A stretch of DNA of 64,000 nt from Fimbriimonadaceae bacterium (GTDB lineage: Bacteria; Armatimonadota; UBA10988): assembly GCA_020850355.1 (NCBI GenBank), contig JADZEX010000045.1, forward strand, positions 1-64,000, in the 5' to 3' direction. The notes beneath the pieces are model-generated. The model did no database searches and was not told where the DNA came from. It saw only the letters and a program-made list of their open reading frames with translations. Position numbers and translations under genes: made by a program. Of the stretch, positions 1 through 8,749 are shown in pieces. Each line of letters opens with the position of its first letter. Position 1 is the stretch's first letter.

Positions 1-10
1 CTCGATCTTC

Positions 11-69
11 CACGGAGCGGGTGTCCTTTCGGGGAGGTAGTGCTCTATCCGTTAGGACTCCGCTCCGTG
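11..69. other. Long inverted repeat near window edge, possible structured RNA
   Basis: A perfect 10-bp inverted repeat, CACGGAGCGG at 11-20 and CCGCTCCGTG at 60-69, encloses a second short pairing (TCC at 24-26 with GGA at 54-56). The minus strand has a short stretch resembling a tRNA-Arg D arm (GGATAGAGC), but no anticodon or T arm can be folded. It could be the end of an RNA or a regulatory hairpin of an upstream gene outside the window. I cannot assign it. Confidence 0.25.
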
Positions 70-87
70 CCCATTAGCTTCACCGCC

Positions 88-107
88 GGGGCCGTCCCGA
101 CGGCCCC
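88..107. terminator. GC hairpin, possible terminator of an upstream gene
   Basis: A perfect 9-bp stem with a 2-base loop, GGGGCCGTC-CC-GACGGCCCC. There is no T run on either side, so a terminator role for a gene lying before the window is only a guess. From 108 to about 350 I see no gene or clear signal. Confidence 0.3.
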
Positions 108-351
108 AGGATCTGACATGCACCCCCGCAGCCGCTGGCGCGGAACCCGGCTGGATCGGCGGGGTCAGCGCAGCCAACGCCGGCCCGGCCGCCGCGGATT
201 GCTCGTCGGACTCGCCGCCGCGCCGCGCAATCGGCGGCGCGAAGCGGCTTCGCGGCCATCGGCTGGCCGCTCACGAAATGCTAGAAACCTGGGTTCCAGG
301 CGGCTCCCGGCAGCGCGGCCCGGACCGGCCAGCCGACTCGGCGGGCCCCCC

Positions 352-379
352 TTCCGCGCCGCGGCGGTCATGCTATACT
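352..379 (+). promoter_or_regulatory. Putative dnaA promoter
   Basis: An extended -10 element, TGC followed by TATACT (374-379), stands out in GC-rich DNA. A weak -35 (TTCCGC, 352-357) lies 16 bp upstream. Transcription would begin near 386, giving a leader of about 130 nt. That leader contains a DnaA-box-like sequence at 462-470 (AGTGGATAA, one mismatch), which would allow autoregulation by DnaA. Confidence 0.5.
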
Positions 380-518
380 CCCTGCCAAGGTCGGCCGGGA
401 GGCGCGGGTGGTGCGCCTGCCGCTGGCCGCCGCCGTAGTTTTCCACCTTGGTGGACAAGTCAGTGGATAACTGTGTCAACCGGCTGGCGGCCCGGTTGGC
501 GGGAGAGGCAACGCAGCG

Positions 519-1901
519 ATGGCTGATGCGTCGCCGGATCTGGCGAGGGCCTGGCATCGGGCGGTCGCCGGGGTCCGGCCGGAACTCAGTGGACCAGCCT
601 TCGACCTCTGGATCGGTGACGTCTCGCCCCTTGGCTGCCGCAACGGCGTGGTGCAGGTGGCGGTACCCAATCCGCTGGTCCAGGAGCTGATGGTCCGCCG
701 CTGGGCCGGGTCGCTCCGGCGGGCGCTGTCCGAGGCGGTCGGCGAGCCCCTGGAGTTGGAGTTCCAGGTGGCGACCCCGGCACCAAACCAAACCGCTCCG
801 CCGCCGCGCGCGCCGGAGGCGTTGCTGGTCGACGAGGACACCCCGCGCGATGCCGACTTCGCCTCGCCGCCGCTGAACGGCCGGTTCACCTTCGAGAGCT
901 TCGTGATCGGCCCCTCGAACCGCTTTCCACAGGCCGCTGCCGAGGCGGTCGCCAAGAACCCCGGCGGCAACTACAACCCGCTCTTCCTGTACGGTGGGGT
1001 CGGTCTCGGCAAGACGCACCTGATGCAGGCGATCGGCCACAAGGTCGCCGAGCGGCATCCCGAGCTGAAGGTGGTCTACGTCTCCGGCGAGACTTTCCTG
1101 TACCACTTCGTGTCGGCGATTCGCGAGGACCGCACCGGGGAGTTCCGGCGCCGCTACCGGAGCGTCGATGTTTGGCTGGTGGACGACTTCCAGTTCATCG
1201 CCTCGCGCGAGCGCACCCGCACCGAAGCCGAGTTCTTCCACACCTTCAACGCCCTCTACGAGACCAACAAACAGATTGTCGTGACCAGCGATCGGCCGCC
1301 CAAGGAGTTGCTGATCGACGATCGGCTGCGCAGCCGGTTCGAGTGCGGCCTGGTCACCGACATCAAGCCACCGGACGTCGAGACGCGGCTGGCGATTCTG
1401 CAGAACCGCTGCAGCGAGGACCGCTTGCGGGTGCCCGATGAGGTGCTGATGTACGTCGCCCAGGTCGCCCGTGAGAGCATCCGGGTCTTGGAGGGCGCGC
1501 TGGTCAAGTTGGTGGCGTCGGCCTCGCTGATGCAGGCCGAGGTGACCCTCGACCTGGCGCGCGAGTGCCTCAAGGATTACAGCCTCGGCGACCGTCACCT
1601 GGACATCTCGACGGACTCGATCCAGCAGGCGGTGACGCGGCACTACGGCCTCGACGGCGGGGCGATCACCAGCAAGAGCCGCCGCGCCGAGGTGGCCCTG
1701 GCGCGGCAGGTGGCGATGTACCTCAGCCGCGAAATCGTGAAGTGCTCGTTCGCCGAGATCGGCGAGCAGTTCGGCCGCGATCACTCGACGGTGATCCACG
1801 CCTGCACCAAGATCGCCGATCTGCTGGCGGCCGGCGACCCGGATGTCTCCGCCGCGGTGAGTTCGATCACCGAGCGGATCCGGCTGGCCGAGACCTCCTG
1901 A
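519..1901 (+). CDS. dnaA: Chromosomal replication initiator protein DnaA
   Basis: DnaA binds DnaA boxes at oriC, oligomerises with ATP and opens the duplex to start replication. The protein is 460 aa, a normal length. An N-terminal domain is followed by a Pro-rich linker near residues 85-110. The AAA+ core has Walker A GGVGLGKTH near residue 160 and Walker B LVDDFQF near 218. The C-terminal helix-turn-helix carries the DnaA signature GRDHSTVIHA near 415. The ATG at 519 has a Shine-Dalgarno GGGAGAGG at 501-508. DnaA-box-like sequences lie before and after the gene, and dnaN follows after 314 bp, the usual origin arrangement. Confidence 0.98.
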   Translation: MADASPDLARAWHRAVAGVRPELSGPAFDLWIGDVSPLGCRNGVVQVAVPNPLVQELMVRRWAGSLRRALSEAVGEPLELEFQVATPAPNQTAPPPRAPEALLVDEDTPRDADFASPPLNGRFTFESFVIGPSNRFPQAAAEAVAKNPGGNYNPLFLYGGVGLGKTHLMQAIGHKVAERHPELKVVYVSGETFLYHFVSAIREDRTGEFRRRYRSVDVWLVDDFQFIASRERTRTEAEFFHTFNALYETNKQIVVTSDRPPKELLIDDRLRSRFECGLVTDIKPPDVETRLAILQNRCSEDRLRVPDEVLMYVAQVARESIRVLEGALVKLVASASLMQAEVTLDLARECLKDYSLGDRHLDISTDSIQQAVTRHYGLDGGAITSKSRRAEVALARQVAMYLSREIVKCSFAEIGEQFGRDHSTVIHACTKIADLLAAGDPDVSAAVSSITERIRLAETS

Positions 1902-2215
1902 CGGTGCCGGCCAGCGGCGCCGTCGGCGTGGTAGCCGTCGCGACGGGCTAATCCACCGGTGTGGAGAAGGAGCTGTGGATGGTCTGTGGAAGGGTGGGCT
2001 CCCCGTCGGGCGGATCGGCCAGGGCCCGGTTGGCAGAGCCCGGTCCACCAACCTATCCACCGTGGCGAAGGGGCTCCCAGCGCGGTGTGGCGGGGGTTAT
2101 CCACGAATCCACCGGAGTCAGTGGCAGCAGCTCGAAGACTGTTTAGACAACCTCCCGGAGGGGAGTTCGTGGACAACCCGAATAGGGCTGAGCGTTTTGG
2201 AAGGGAAGACCGACG
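1902..2215. other. oriC: Candidate oriC in the dnaA-dnaN gap
   Basis: This 314-bp gap holds several DnaA-box-like nonamers (consensus TTATCCACA): 1960-1968 TGTGGAGAA and 2097-2105 TTATCCACG (one mismatch each), and 1974-1982 TGTGGATGG and 2053-2061 CTATCCACC (two mismatches each). More CCAC/GTGG half-matches lie between them. The position between dnaA and dnaN is the classical origin position. No long AT-rich unwinding element is obvious; the least GC-rich piece is around 2131-2190. A further box at 462-470 suggests the origin may be bipartite around dnaA. Confidence 0.65.
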
Positions 2216-3340
2216 ATGAAGTTCGTGACGCGGCGAGATGACCTGCAGCAGGCCATCAGTACCGTGCAGCGCGCCGTCTCGAGCCGCAGCACGTTGCCGA
2301 TTCTGAGCAATATCCTGCTGGAGGCGGAGAGCGAACGGCTGACGCTGAGCGCCACGGATCTGGAGATTGGGATCCGCGCCGTGTTGCCGGTCGAGTGCGA
2401 AGTCACCGGTGGTACCACGCTGCAGGCCAAACTGCTGGCCGAGGTTGTCGGTGCGCAGTCGAGCGGTCTGCCGCTGGTGATTGAGGCCGACGACCAGAAC
2501 CACCTCAGCTTCCGCTGCGGGCGCGGCCAGCTCGAAGTGCATGGGCTGCCGGCCGAAGAGTTTCCGGTGATCCCGGCGATCCAGGGTGAGGTCCAACTGA
2601 GCGTGCCGCAGGCGGCCCTGAAGCGGATGATCCAGGAGTGCATCATCGCGGTCGGCACCGACGAGACGCGAGCCCGCCTGACCGGCATGTTGCTGCTCGT
2701 CGAAAACAGTCGGATGCGGCTCGTCGCGACCGACACCCACCGGCTCGCCACCGCCAGTTGCGAGCTGGCCAGTGAGCGCGACATCAGCGTGATCATCCCG
2801 GCCCGCGCGTTGCGCGAGGTCGAGCGGCAGCTCAGCGACGACGAGCAGGCGACGGTGGCGGTGGACGTGACCGAGACGCAGGTGCAGTTCCGGTTCGAGA
2901 AGGTGACCATCCTGTCGCGCCTGATCGAGGGCGAGTTCCCGAACTATCGCAAGGCGATCCCGGCGACTCACGAGTGGAGCATCACCGGTCCGGTCAGCGT
3001 CTTGCGCGAGAGCGTGCGCCGCTGCGCGATTGTCTCGCGCGAGGACAACCGCAAGCTGAAGGTCCAGGTGGCCGCCTCGGGCGAGTTGCGGCTGGAGGCC
3101 CAAAGCACCCGCGTGGGCAGCGCGGAGGAGACCGTCGACGAGGTCACGGTGGTCGCGAACGACAGCTCGGCGCCGCCGCTGGAAGTCGCCTTCAACGCGG
3201 ACTACCTGCTGGATATTCTGAACCAGCTCGGCTCCGACGAGTTCAAGATGCAGCTCACGGCAGCCAACCAGCCGGCGGCGATTCGGCCGAACGCCGACCA
3301 GGACTATGTCTACGTGCTGATGCCGATGCAGTTGGGCTGA
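2216..3340 (+). CDS. dnaN: DNA polymerase III sliding clamp (beta subunit)
   Basis: This protein forms the ring that tethers DNA polymerase III to DNA. At 374 aa it matches the family length and the three-subdomain clamp fold. It begins MKFVTRRDDLQQAI, as clamps do, and ends with YVLMPMQLG, equivalent to the conserved C-terminal clamp edge (usually YVVMPMRL). The ATG follows GGAAGGGAAG. Its TGA overlaps the recF start (TGATG), so the two genes are likely co-transcribed. Confidence 0.97.
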   Translation: MKFVTRRDDLQQAISTVQRAVSSRSTLPILSNILLEAESERLTLSATDLEIGIRAVLPVECEVTGGTTLQAKLLAEVVGAQSSGLPLVIEADDQNHLSFRCGRGQLEVHGLPAEEFPVIPAIQGEVQLSVPQAALKRMIQECIIAVGTDETRARLTGMLLLVENSRMRLVATDTHRLATASCELASERDISVIIPARALREVERQLSDDEQATVAVDVTETQVQFRFEKVTILSRLIEGEFPNYRKAIPATHEWSITGPVSVLRESVRRCAIVSREDNRKLKVQVAASGELRLEAQSTRVGSAEETVDEVTVVANDSSAPPLEVAFNADYLLDILNQLGSDEFKMQLTAANQPAAIRPNADQDYVYVLMPMQLG

Positions 3341-4467
3341 TGTTCCTGGAGCGCCTCGAGCTGAACGACTTTCGGAGCTGGGAGCAGCTCCGGCTGCAGT
3401 TCGAGGCGCCCCTGACGATCCTGGCTGGCGCCAACGGCCAGGGCAAAACCAACATCCTCGAGGCGGTGCTGCTGCTGGCGCAGACCCGCTCACCGCGGAC
3501 CGGTCGCGACAGCGAACTGGTGCGGCGAGGCCAACGCGAGGCGGTGGTGCGCGGCGAGATCCGGCGGCAGCGCGGCGCGGCTGGCACGGTAGCGGTGGCC
3601 TTGCGCTCCGACGGCAGCAAAGTCGTCAAGATCGACGGGCAGCCGGTGCGGCGGTTGGTCGACGCGGTCGGTGCGCTGGCGGTGGTGTTTTTCGGTCCGG
3701 ATGAGCTCCGCCTGGTCAGTGGCGGCCCCGAGACGCGGCGCAACTACCTGAACGGCTGCCTCGGCCAACTCAGCCCACGCTACCTGGCGGCGCTGGCCGG
3801 TTACCGCGGGGTCCTGCGGCAGCGCAACCAACTGCTGCGGTCAGCGCGCGAGCGGCCGGTTGGTGGCGACCTCTTGGCGGCCTTCGACGACGGGCTGGCC
3901 GCCCAGGCGGCCATTCTGATGGCGGAGCGGTGCCGTGGCGTAGAGCAGCTGTCGCGACACGCGGCCACGGCGCACTACGAGCTGAGCGCCGGCGCCGAGA
4001 CCCTGCAGGTGACCTACCGGCCCCACGTATCGTTGCCGGCCGAGCCCGATCCTGAGCGCCTGCAGACCGCTGTGTTGGAGCAGTTGGCCCGCCGGCGCGA
4101 CGAGGAGCTGCGACGCGCGACGACCCTCGTCGGACCGCACCGCGACGACTTGGCCATCCGCCTGAACGAGGTGGAGGCCCGGACCTACGGCAGCCAAGGG
4201 CAGCAACGGACCGCGGCGCTGGCACTCAAGATGGCCGAACTGCGGGTGCTCAGCACAGTGCTAGACGAGCCGGCCGTGCTGCTGCTGGACGATGTCCTCT
4301 CCGAACTGGACGACACCCGGCGCCGTCAGGTGCTGGCATTGATCGACGAGACCGACCAGGTCGTGGTGACCTGTGCCCAGACGAGCGGCTTCGACGAGCG
4401 GTCGCTGGCCAGGTCGTCGCTGTGGGAGGTCGCCGGTGGCGCGGTGGTAGCCCGGAGTTCGCCATGA
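3340..4467 (+). CDS. recF: DNA replication and repair protein RecF
   Basis: RecF is an SMC-like ATPase that loads RecA at single-strand gaps. The 375-aa protein starts MFLERLELNDFRSW and has a Walker A motif, GANGQGKTN, near residue 32. The ABC-type signature region (YGSQGQQRTAALALK) and Walker B (LLLDDVLSELD) are in the C-terminal third. The ATG overlaps the dnaN stop codon. An in-frame start further upstream would lie inside dnaN and is rejected. The end overlaps the next gene by 4 nt. Confidence 0.96.
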   Translation: MFLERLELNDFRSWEQLRLQFEAPLTILAGANGQGKTNILEAVLLLAQTRSPRTGRDSELVRRGQREAVVRGEIRRQRGAAGTVAVALRSDGSKVVKIDGQPVRRLVDAVGALAVVFFGPDELRLVSGGPETRRNYLNGCLGQLSPRYLAALAGYRGVLRQRNQLLRSARERPVGGDLLAAFDDGLAAQAAILMAERCRGVEQLSRHAATAHYELSAGAETLQVTYRPHVSLPAEPDPERLQTAVLEQLARRRDEELRRATTLVGPHRDDLAIRLNEVEARTYGSQGQQRTAALALKMAELRVLSTVLDEPAVLLLDDVLSELDDTRRRQVLALIDETDQVVVTCAQTSGFDERSLARSSLWEVAGGAVVARSSP

Positions 4468-5057
4468 GCGACCGGTCGGGGCAGGCCGCGGAGAGCTTCC
4501 GGAGCGGCGGCGGGCCGACCGCGGCGGGGCGCCTTCTGAGAACCGCGATCGGTCGCCACGGCGGCACCGAGCTGGCTGCAAGACTCGAGCTGCAGGGCCA
4601 TTGGGCAGCGGTCGTAGGCGAGGCGATCGCCCGCCAGACCGAGCCGACGCGACTGCAGGACGGCGTCCTGACCATCGCCGTGGTGTCGCCGAGTTGGCAC
4701 GGCACGCTGCGGTCGATGGAGCGCAAGCTCCTGGCAACGATCCAGGACCGCTGTCCGCACCTGCGGGTGGCGACGCTGCGGTTCCAGCTCGGCCGTCCGG
4801 CCGCTGCGCCAGCCCGCGCCAGCGACCCCGACGAGCTGACCCCGGCGCCGGGCGAAGTGGCCGGCGTCGTGCTCAGCCCGGCGGTGCTGGTCGAGGTCGA
4901 CGCGCTGCTGCAGCCGCTGACCGACGAACGGCTGCGGGCGGTGGTGCGCGCCGCGCTGATCAGCCACCGCCAACTGCAGCAGTGGCGACTGCAACACGGC
5001 TGGCGCCGCGACCCGGCCGACGGCGAACTGCTGCCGCCGCCCAGCCTGCGTCGCTGA
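4464..5057 (+). CDS. DUF721 (DciA-like) protein
   Basis: A 197-aa protein with a DUF721-type core (WAAVVGEAIARQTEPTRL, then GVLTIAVVSPSWHGTLRS) in residues about 30-90. DUF721/DciA proteins are commonly encoded next to recF at origins, and DciA is a replicative-helicase loader in several phyla. The C-terminal half is Pro/Ala-rich and variable. The ATG at 4464 overlaps the recF stop (ATGA), so it belongs to the dnaN-recF operon. The family is clear; a loader function here is inferred. A parS cluster follows directly. Confidence 0.8.
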   Translation: MSDRSGQAAESFRSGGGPTAAGRLLRTAIGRHGGTELAARLELQGHWAAVVGEAIARQTEPTRLQDGVLTIAVVSPSWHGTLRSMERKLLATIQDRCPHLRVATLRFQLGRPAAAPARASDPDELTPAPGEVAGVVLSPAVLVEVDALLQPLTDERLRAVVRAALISHRQLQQWRLQHGWRRDPADGELLPPPSLRR

Positions 5058-5096
5058 GCCCGGCGCGGAGCCGGCCGGCCGGCAGTCCCAGCCGCG

Positions 5097-5211
5097 TGTT
5101 TCACGTGAAACAGGCGCGTGCCCTGAGAGCGGGCTGTTTCACGTGAAACACCCGCCACGCCGCTGGTGGCGTCGCCCGGCGCAGGAGCGGCGGGCTGTTT
5201 CACGTGAAACA
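5097..5211. other. parS: parS cluster 1 (three ParB-binding sites)
   Basis: Three perfect copies of TGTTTCACGTGAAACA at 5097-5112, 5135-5150 and 5196-5211, in the convergent gap between the DUF721 gene and the peptidase-like gene. The third is extended to a 22-bp palindrome (GGC/GCC flanks). The 16-mer is the classical chromosomal parS sequence bound by ParB/Spo0J, which spreads from it and loads SMC. Confidence 0.93.
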
Positions 5212-5273
5212 GCCAACCCGGTCGGGCACGCGGGCCGTCGCCACGAGCCGCCGCCCGGCGGGCCCGGCGGCGA

Positions 5274-7316
5274 TCAGTTCAGCCGGCCCTCCAGCAGCGC
5301 CGCCAGGAACTCCTGCTGGCCTAGCGCGGTGATCCGCCGGAAGGCCTCCTCGGGCCCGGCGCCCCAACCGGTGGCCTGCAGCAGCAGCGCCAGGGCGTCG
5401 ACTCCGAAGCGGTTGACGAAGGCCTGGGTCATCAACTGCGCCTGCCCGAAGGCGTGGTCGGTCAGTTGGCGGTCGAAGAAGACCGCCGGGTTGTTGATCT
5501 GCTCGATGCCGAGGACGTTGCCGCGGCGGAAGTTGCTGCTGGCGATGGCCATCTGCGCGCCATTGCGTTGGGCCGCGGAGGCGAGGCCCTCCTCGAACCA
5601 GAGCGGGCCGGGGAGGCCATCCTCGGTGAGGGCGTTGATCGCGGCGTGGCCGATCTGATGCCGCAGGTAGCGCCGCAGGTCGAGGGGGTCGGCGACCAGG
5701 AACACGCGGCGGCCGACCGTGGCGGCCTGGCCAAACGCCTGCCGCCCGGCCTGGTCGCGGGGCAGCGCCGCCGTGAGGGCCGTCGCGTCCTCAAACAGCA
5801 GCACCTCGAGGTCCTCGGCAAACCAGCCCCAGGCGGTGGTGAAGCGGTAGGCCTCTTCGGCGGCGTCGAGCTGCGAGCGCAGCAGCGGACCGACCTGCAG
5901 CCGGCGGTCCTGGTCGTGGTAGCGGACCACCACGCCTTGTCCGACCACGGCCGCCGGTGGGTCCGCGGCCGCACTGGTGGCCAGCGCCGTAGCGGCTCGC
6001 AACCAGGCCTGGCTGACTTCGCGGGCACTGGCGGGATACTCTGGGCTCGGCGCCGTGGCGGCGGCGGCCTGGAACAACGCCGCGGCCTGTTGGTAGAACC
6101 GCGCCCGATCACGCGCCGGCTGGGCCAGCAGGTCGCCGCGCGAGACGGCGAGCAGCCCGCGCTGGTGGAGCAGCACCGGCCAGGTCGGCAGGGCTCCGGC
6201 GGCGGCCTGCCACCACTGCTCGCAGAGCACCAGGTCGTTGCGGCGGTAGGCTTCGAGACCGAGCCAGGCGGCAGTCCGCGCCCAGGCCGCGGTGACCGCC
6301 TCGCGGGTCGGCTGTTGCTGCAAGCTGCCCACCGCATTGATGCTGGTGGCAAAGATCGGATACGGCACACGCACTTGCCGGGCATCCGGGGTCGGCGGCT
6401 GCCGCTGCAGCGACTGGTACAACGCGCTGGCCTGCTGGCGGGCGACCGCAGCGGCGTTCGGGCGGCCGGCCGCGTCGTTCAGCCGGGCCACCGCGAGGTA
6501 GACCGCCGGGTCGTCCGGCAGCTCGGTGGCCACCGCGCCGAGCACGGCCGTCGACTCGTCCAGTTTGCCGCTGCCGGTCAGGTAATCGGCGTACCACAGC
6601 CGGAAGGCCAGGTAGACCGAGGCCAGCAGCTTCTGCGCCTCGGCCGGTTCGGTGCGCAGCATGGCGCCGGCCTGCTGCAGCCGCTGCTGGGCGATCTGCA
6701 AGGTCTCGAGCGGCACCACGGCCTCGTCGAGACGGGCCGGCAGAGCGGCGCGCAGACTCGCCTCGAAGGCGGCGCCGTCGGCCCGTACGGCGGCGAACCG
6801 GCGCGGCCGGACCACCACTTGACCGCGACCCCAAGGCAGCAGCGCCGCGAGGTAGCGGCGGGCCGGGTAGGCCACCGCCGGGTCGTGGACCTGCAGCAAC
6901 GGCACGGCGTTGGGGTGGGCGGTGACCAGGTGGCCTTCGACCGCGACTTCGCCGTAGGCATCGTCGACCTGGCCCAGCGCGGCCCAGGCGCCCCGCGGGG
7001 CGGCGCGGCGGCCGTGGACCCAGCGCTCGCGGGCCGTCACGGCAGCCGTCTGAAACCCGAAGGAGCGCGCCAGATCAGTCTCCACCCAGAGCGTGCCGCC
7101 GCGTTCGACCCAGTCTTGCAGCCGGGTCAAGGTGGCCCGGTCGACCGCGGCAGTCGCCAACGAGGTCCAGATGGCCGCGGTGCTGCGTTCGCCCAGCGCC
7201 CGCTGCAACGCGGCCAGATCGCCGGCTGGCACGACGGGGTCGGTCGTCTCGGCAGCCCGGCCGAGACTGGCCACCAGGAGCAACGGCATGACGTTGCACA
7301 GCCGACCGAGGCGCAT
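5274..7316 (-). CDS. Secreted peptidase-MA-like protein with altered HExxH motif
   Basis: A 680-aa protein with an N-terminal signal peptide (MRLGRLCNVMPLLLVASLGRA). The N-terminal part (LQDWVERGGTLWVETD) resembles DUF4159/glutamine-amidotransferase-like folds. The middle is helical and TPR-like. The C-terminus resembles peptidase MA-like gluzincins: a helix YLRHQIGHAAINAL followed by WFEEGLAS, which matches the usual zinc-ligand Glu context. The metal motif reads HQIGH, so the catalytic Glu of HExxH is Gln and hydrolytic activity is doubtful. The start CAT at 7314-7316 is preceded on its strand by GGAG. It lies 62 bp downstream of the Lnt-like gene and is probably co-transcribed. Confidence 0.6.
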   Translation of the reverse strand: MRLGRLCNVMPLLLVASLGRAAETTDPVVPAGDLAALQRALGERSTAAIWTSLATAAVDRATLTRLQDWVERGGTLWVETDLARSFGFQTAAVTARERWVHGRRAAPRGAWAALGQVDDAYGEVAVEGHLVTAHPNAVPLLQVHDPAVAYPARRYLAALLPWGRGQVVVRPRRFAAVRADGAAFEASLRAALPARLDEAVVPLETLQIAQQRLQQAGAMLRTEPAEAQKLLASVYLAFRLWYADYLTGSGKLDESTAVLGAVATELPDDPAVYLAVARLNDAAGRPNAAAVARQQASALYQSLQRQPPTPDARQVRVPYPIFATSINAVGSLQQQPTREAVTAAWARTAAWLGLEAYRRNDLVLCEQWWQAAAGALPTWPVLLHQRGLLAVSRGDLLAQPARDRARFYQQAAALFQAAAATAPSPEYPASAREVSQAWLRAATALATSAAADPPAAVVGQGVVVRYHDQDRRLQVGPLLRSQLDAAEEAYRFTTAWGWFAEDLEVLLFEDATALTAALPRDQAGRQAFGQAATVGRRVFLVADPLDLRRYLRHQIGHAAINALTEDGLPGPLWFEEGLASAAQRNGAQMAIASSNFRRGNVLGIEQINNPAVFFDRQLTDHAFGQAQLMTQAFVNRFGVDALALLLQATGWGAGPEEAFRRITALGQQEFLAALLEGRLN

Positions 7317-7378
7317 CGCGATCTCCAGGTGCCTGCTGCGGCACCGGCCGGGCGCGGCCAGGTGGGCCGGGCCTGTGT

Positions 7379-8743
7379 TCAGTCCAAGAGCGGGTGATAG
7401 GGCAGCCGCCAGCGCGGCGGGGCAAACGCCAGGACGGCCAGCAGGACCGCCGCCAGCCAGCCAGCGAGCCGGCGTTCGGTGGCCAGCAAGAGGCCGCCTC
7501 TGACAATCGGCACCGTGGTGCTGAGCACCTGGTCGCGGGCGCCGCCGCGGTCCGCCGCGGCGACCAGGCTGCCGAAGGGATCGACCACCAGGCTGCCGCC
7601 ATCGCGGGCGCAGCGCACCACGACCATCCCGTTCTCGGCGGCCCGAAGCCGCGCCAACCACGCTAGCCTTTCGTGGTTCGGCGTCGAATCGGCCGGGATC
7701 GCCAAGACGGTGCAGCCCAGCGCGGCGGCCGCCCGAGCCGGGCCGGCCGACCACAGCGCGGCATCCTCCAACGCCCCGAGCCGCCCGAAGCTGGCTTGCG
7801 GCGGGCCCAGCAGCGCGCCGTGCGGCAATGAGCCGCTATCGACGTGGCGGCCGCTGGGTGCGGCGATCAGCATCTGCCGCCGCCCGACGGCGTGCAGGCC
7901 GGTGACCAGCCAACTGCCCAGCTCGCGGGCCACCACACCGACCGCGCCCGGCGTGCTGTCGGGCTGTGCCGCCACCGGCACCGCCGCGGCCGGCCAGACC
8001 ACGACGCGACTGCCGTCGGTGACGACCGCGGCGGTCAACGCCGCCAGCCGTGGCACGCGATCGTCGTGCGCCGCGACCGCTGCCACCTGCAGGTTCTCGC
8101 TCGAACCGCGGTCCAAGCGGTCCAAGCCGGCGGCGACCGTAGCAGCCAGCAGGGCCATCGCGCTGGCCACCACCCGCAGGGCGGCCCGCCGCTGCGGGTC
8201 CAGGATCAGCACCCCGACGGCCGTCCCGACGAAGGTCACCAGGAACGAGACCGCCGCGACGCCACCAATGTGCAGCGCCTGGGCGAGCAGCGCGGCATCC
8301 AGCCGGTAGGCGCCCCACGAGAAGCCCTCGCCCAGTGGGGTCAGTTGCCAGAGGCGTTCGAGCAGGACCCGCCCGGCCGCCAGTCCGGCGGCGACGACCA
8401 GCGCGTTGCCGCGGGCCGCCAGCCAACGACCGAGGGCCAGGAACGCCGCCAGGTCGAGCGCCAACGCCAGGCTCCAGGCCAACCGGGTGCTGCCAGGAGC
8501 CACCTGCCAGCCGCCGGTGATGGTCGCGCCCAGGCAGAGCAGCAGCCAGCAGCAGCCGGTCTGGCGCCGCGTCGCGCGCGTCGCCACCCCGGCGGCGACC
8601 ACCGGGACCAGCCAGATGCTGCGCCCCGCCGGGCCTTGCCACTGCGCCAGCGCCAGCGCCGCGCTGCCCAAGGTGGCCCAGGCGCAGGCTTGCTGCCAGG
8701 TCCACGGTGCGGTCGTTGCGTTGCTTGACTCAGCTTGCTTCAC
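7379..8743 (-). CDS. Apolipoprotein N-acyltransferase-like membrane protein, catalytic triad absent
   Basis: A 454-aa protein with about seven N-terminal hydrophobic segments, a C-terminal nitrilase-like domain and a last transmembrane helix, the architecture of Lnt. The segment LTPLGEGFSWGAYRL and the following helix match Lnt. So does ARLRAAENGMVVVRCARDGG near the C-terminus, the usual RAxE..R..NtG region. The Glu of the WPE motif is replaced (WPAAAVP). The CYE nucleophile region reads ALWSAG. The only lysine in the protein is residue 2, so the catalytic Lys is also missing. This is probably a non-enzymatic Lnt paralogue. It starts with GTG right at the predicted transcription start. Confidence 0.65.
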   Translation of the reverse strand: MKQAESSNATTAPWTWQQACAWATLGSAALALAQWQGPAGRSIWLVPVVAAGVATRATRRQTGCCWLLLCLGATITGGWQVAPGSTRLAWSLALALDLAAFLALGRWLAARGNALVVAAGLAAGRVLLERLWQLTPLGEGFSWGAYRLDAALLAQALHIGGVAAVSFLVTFVGTAVGVLILDPQRRAALRVVASAMALLAATVAAGLDRLDRGSSENLQVAAVAAHDDRVPRLAALTAAVVTDGSRVVVWPAAAVPVAAQPDSTPGAVGVVARELGSWLVTGLHAVGRRQMLIAAPSGRHVDSGSLPHGALLGPPQASFGRLGALEDAALWSAGPARAAAALGCTVLAIPADSTPNHERLAWLARLRAAENGMVVVRCARDGGSLVVDPFGSLVAAADRGGARDQVLSTTVPIVRGGLLLATERRLAGWLAAVLLAVLAFAPPRWRLPYHPLLD

Positions 8744-8749
8744 GAAGGC

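Noticed and set aside
12-69. tRNA gene at the window start
   Set aside because: Only a D-arm-like fragment is recognisable; no anticodon stem or T arm can be formed.
165-2060. A 631-codon open frame on the minus strand across dnaA
   Set aside because: Antisense to dnaA and low-complexity; the dnaA frame is unmistakable.
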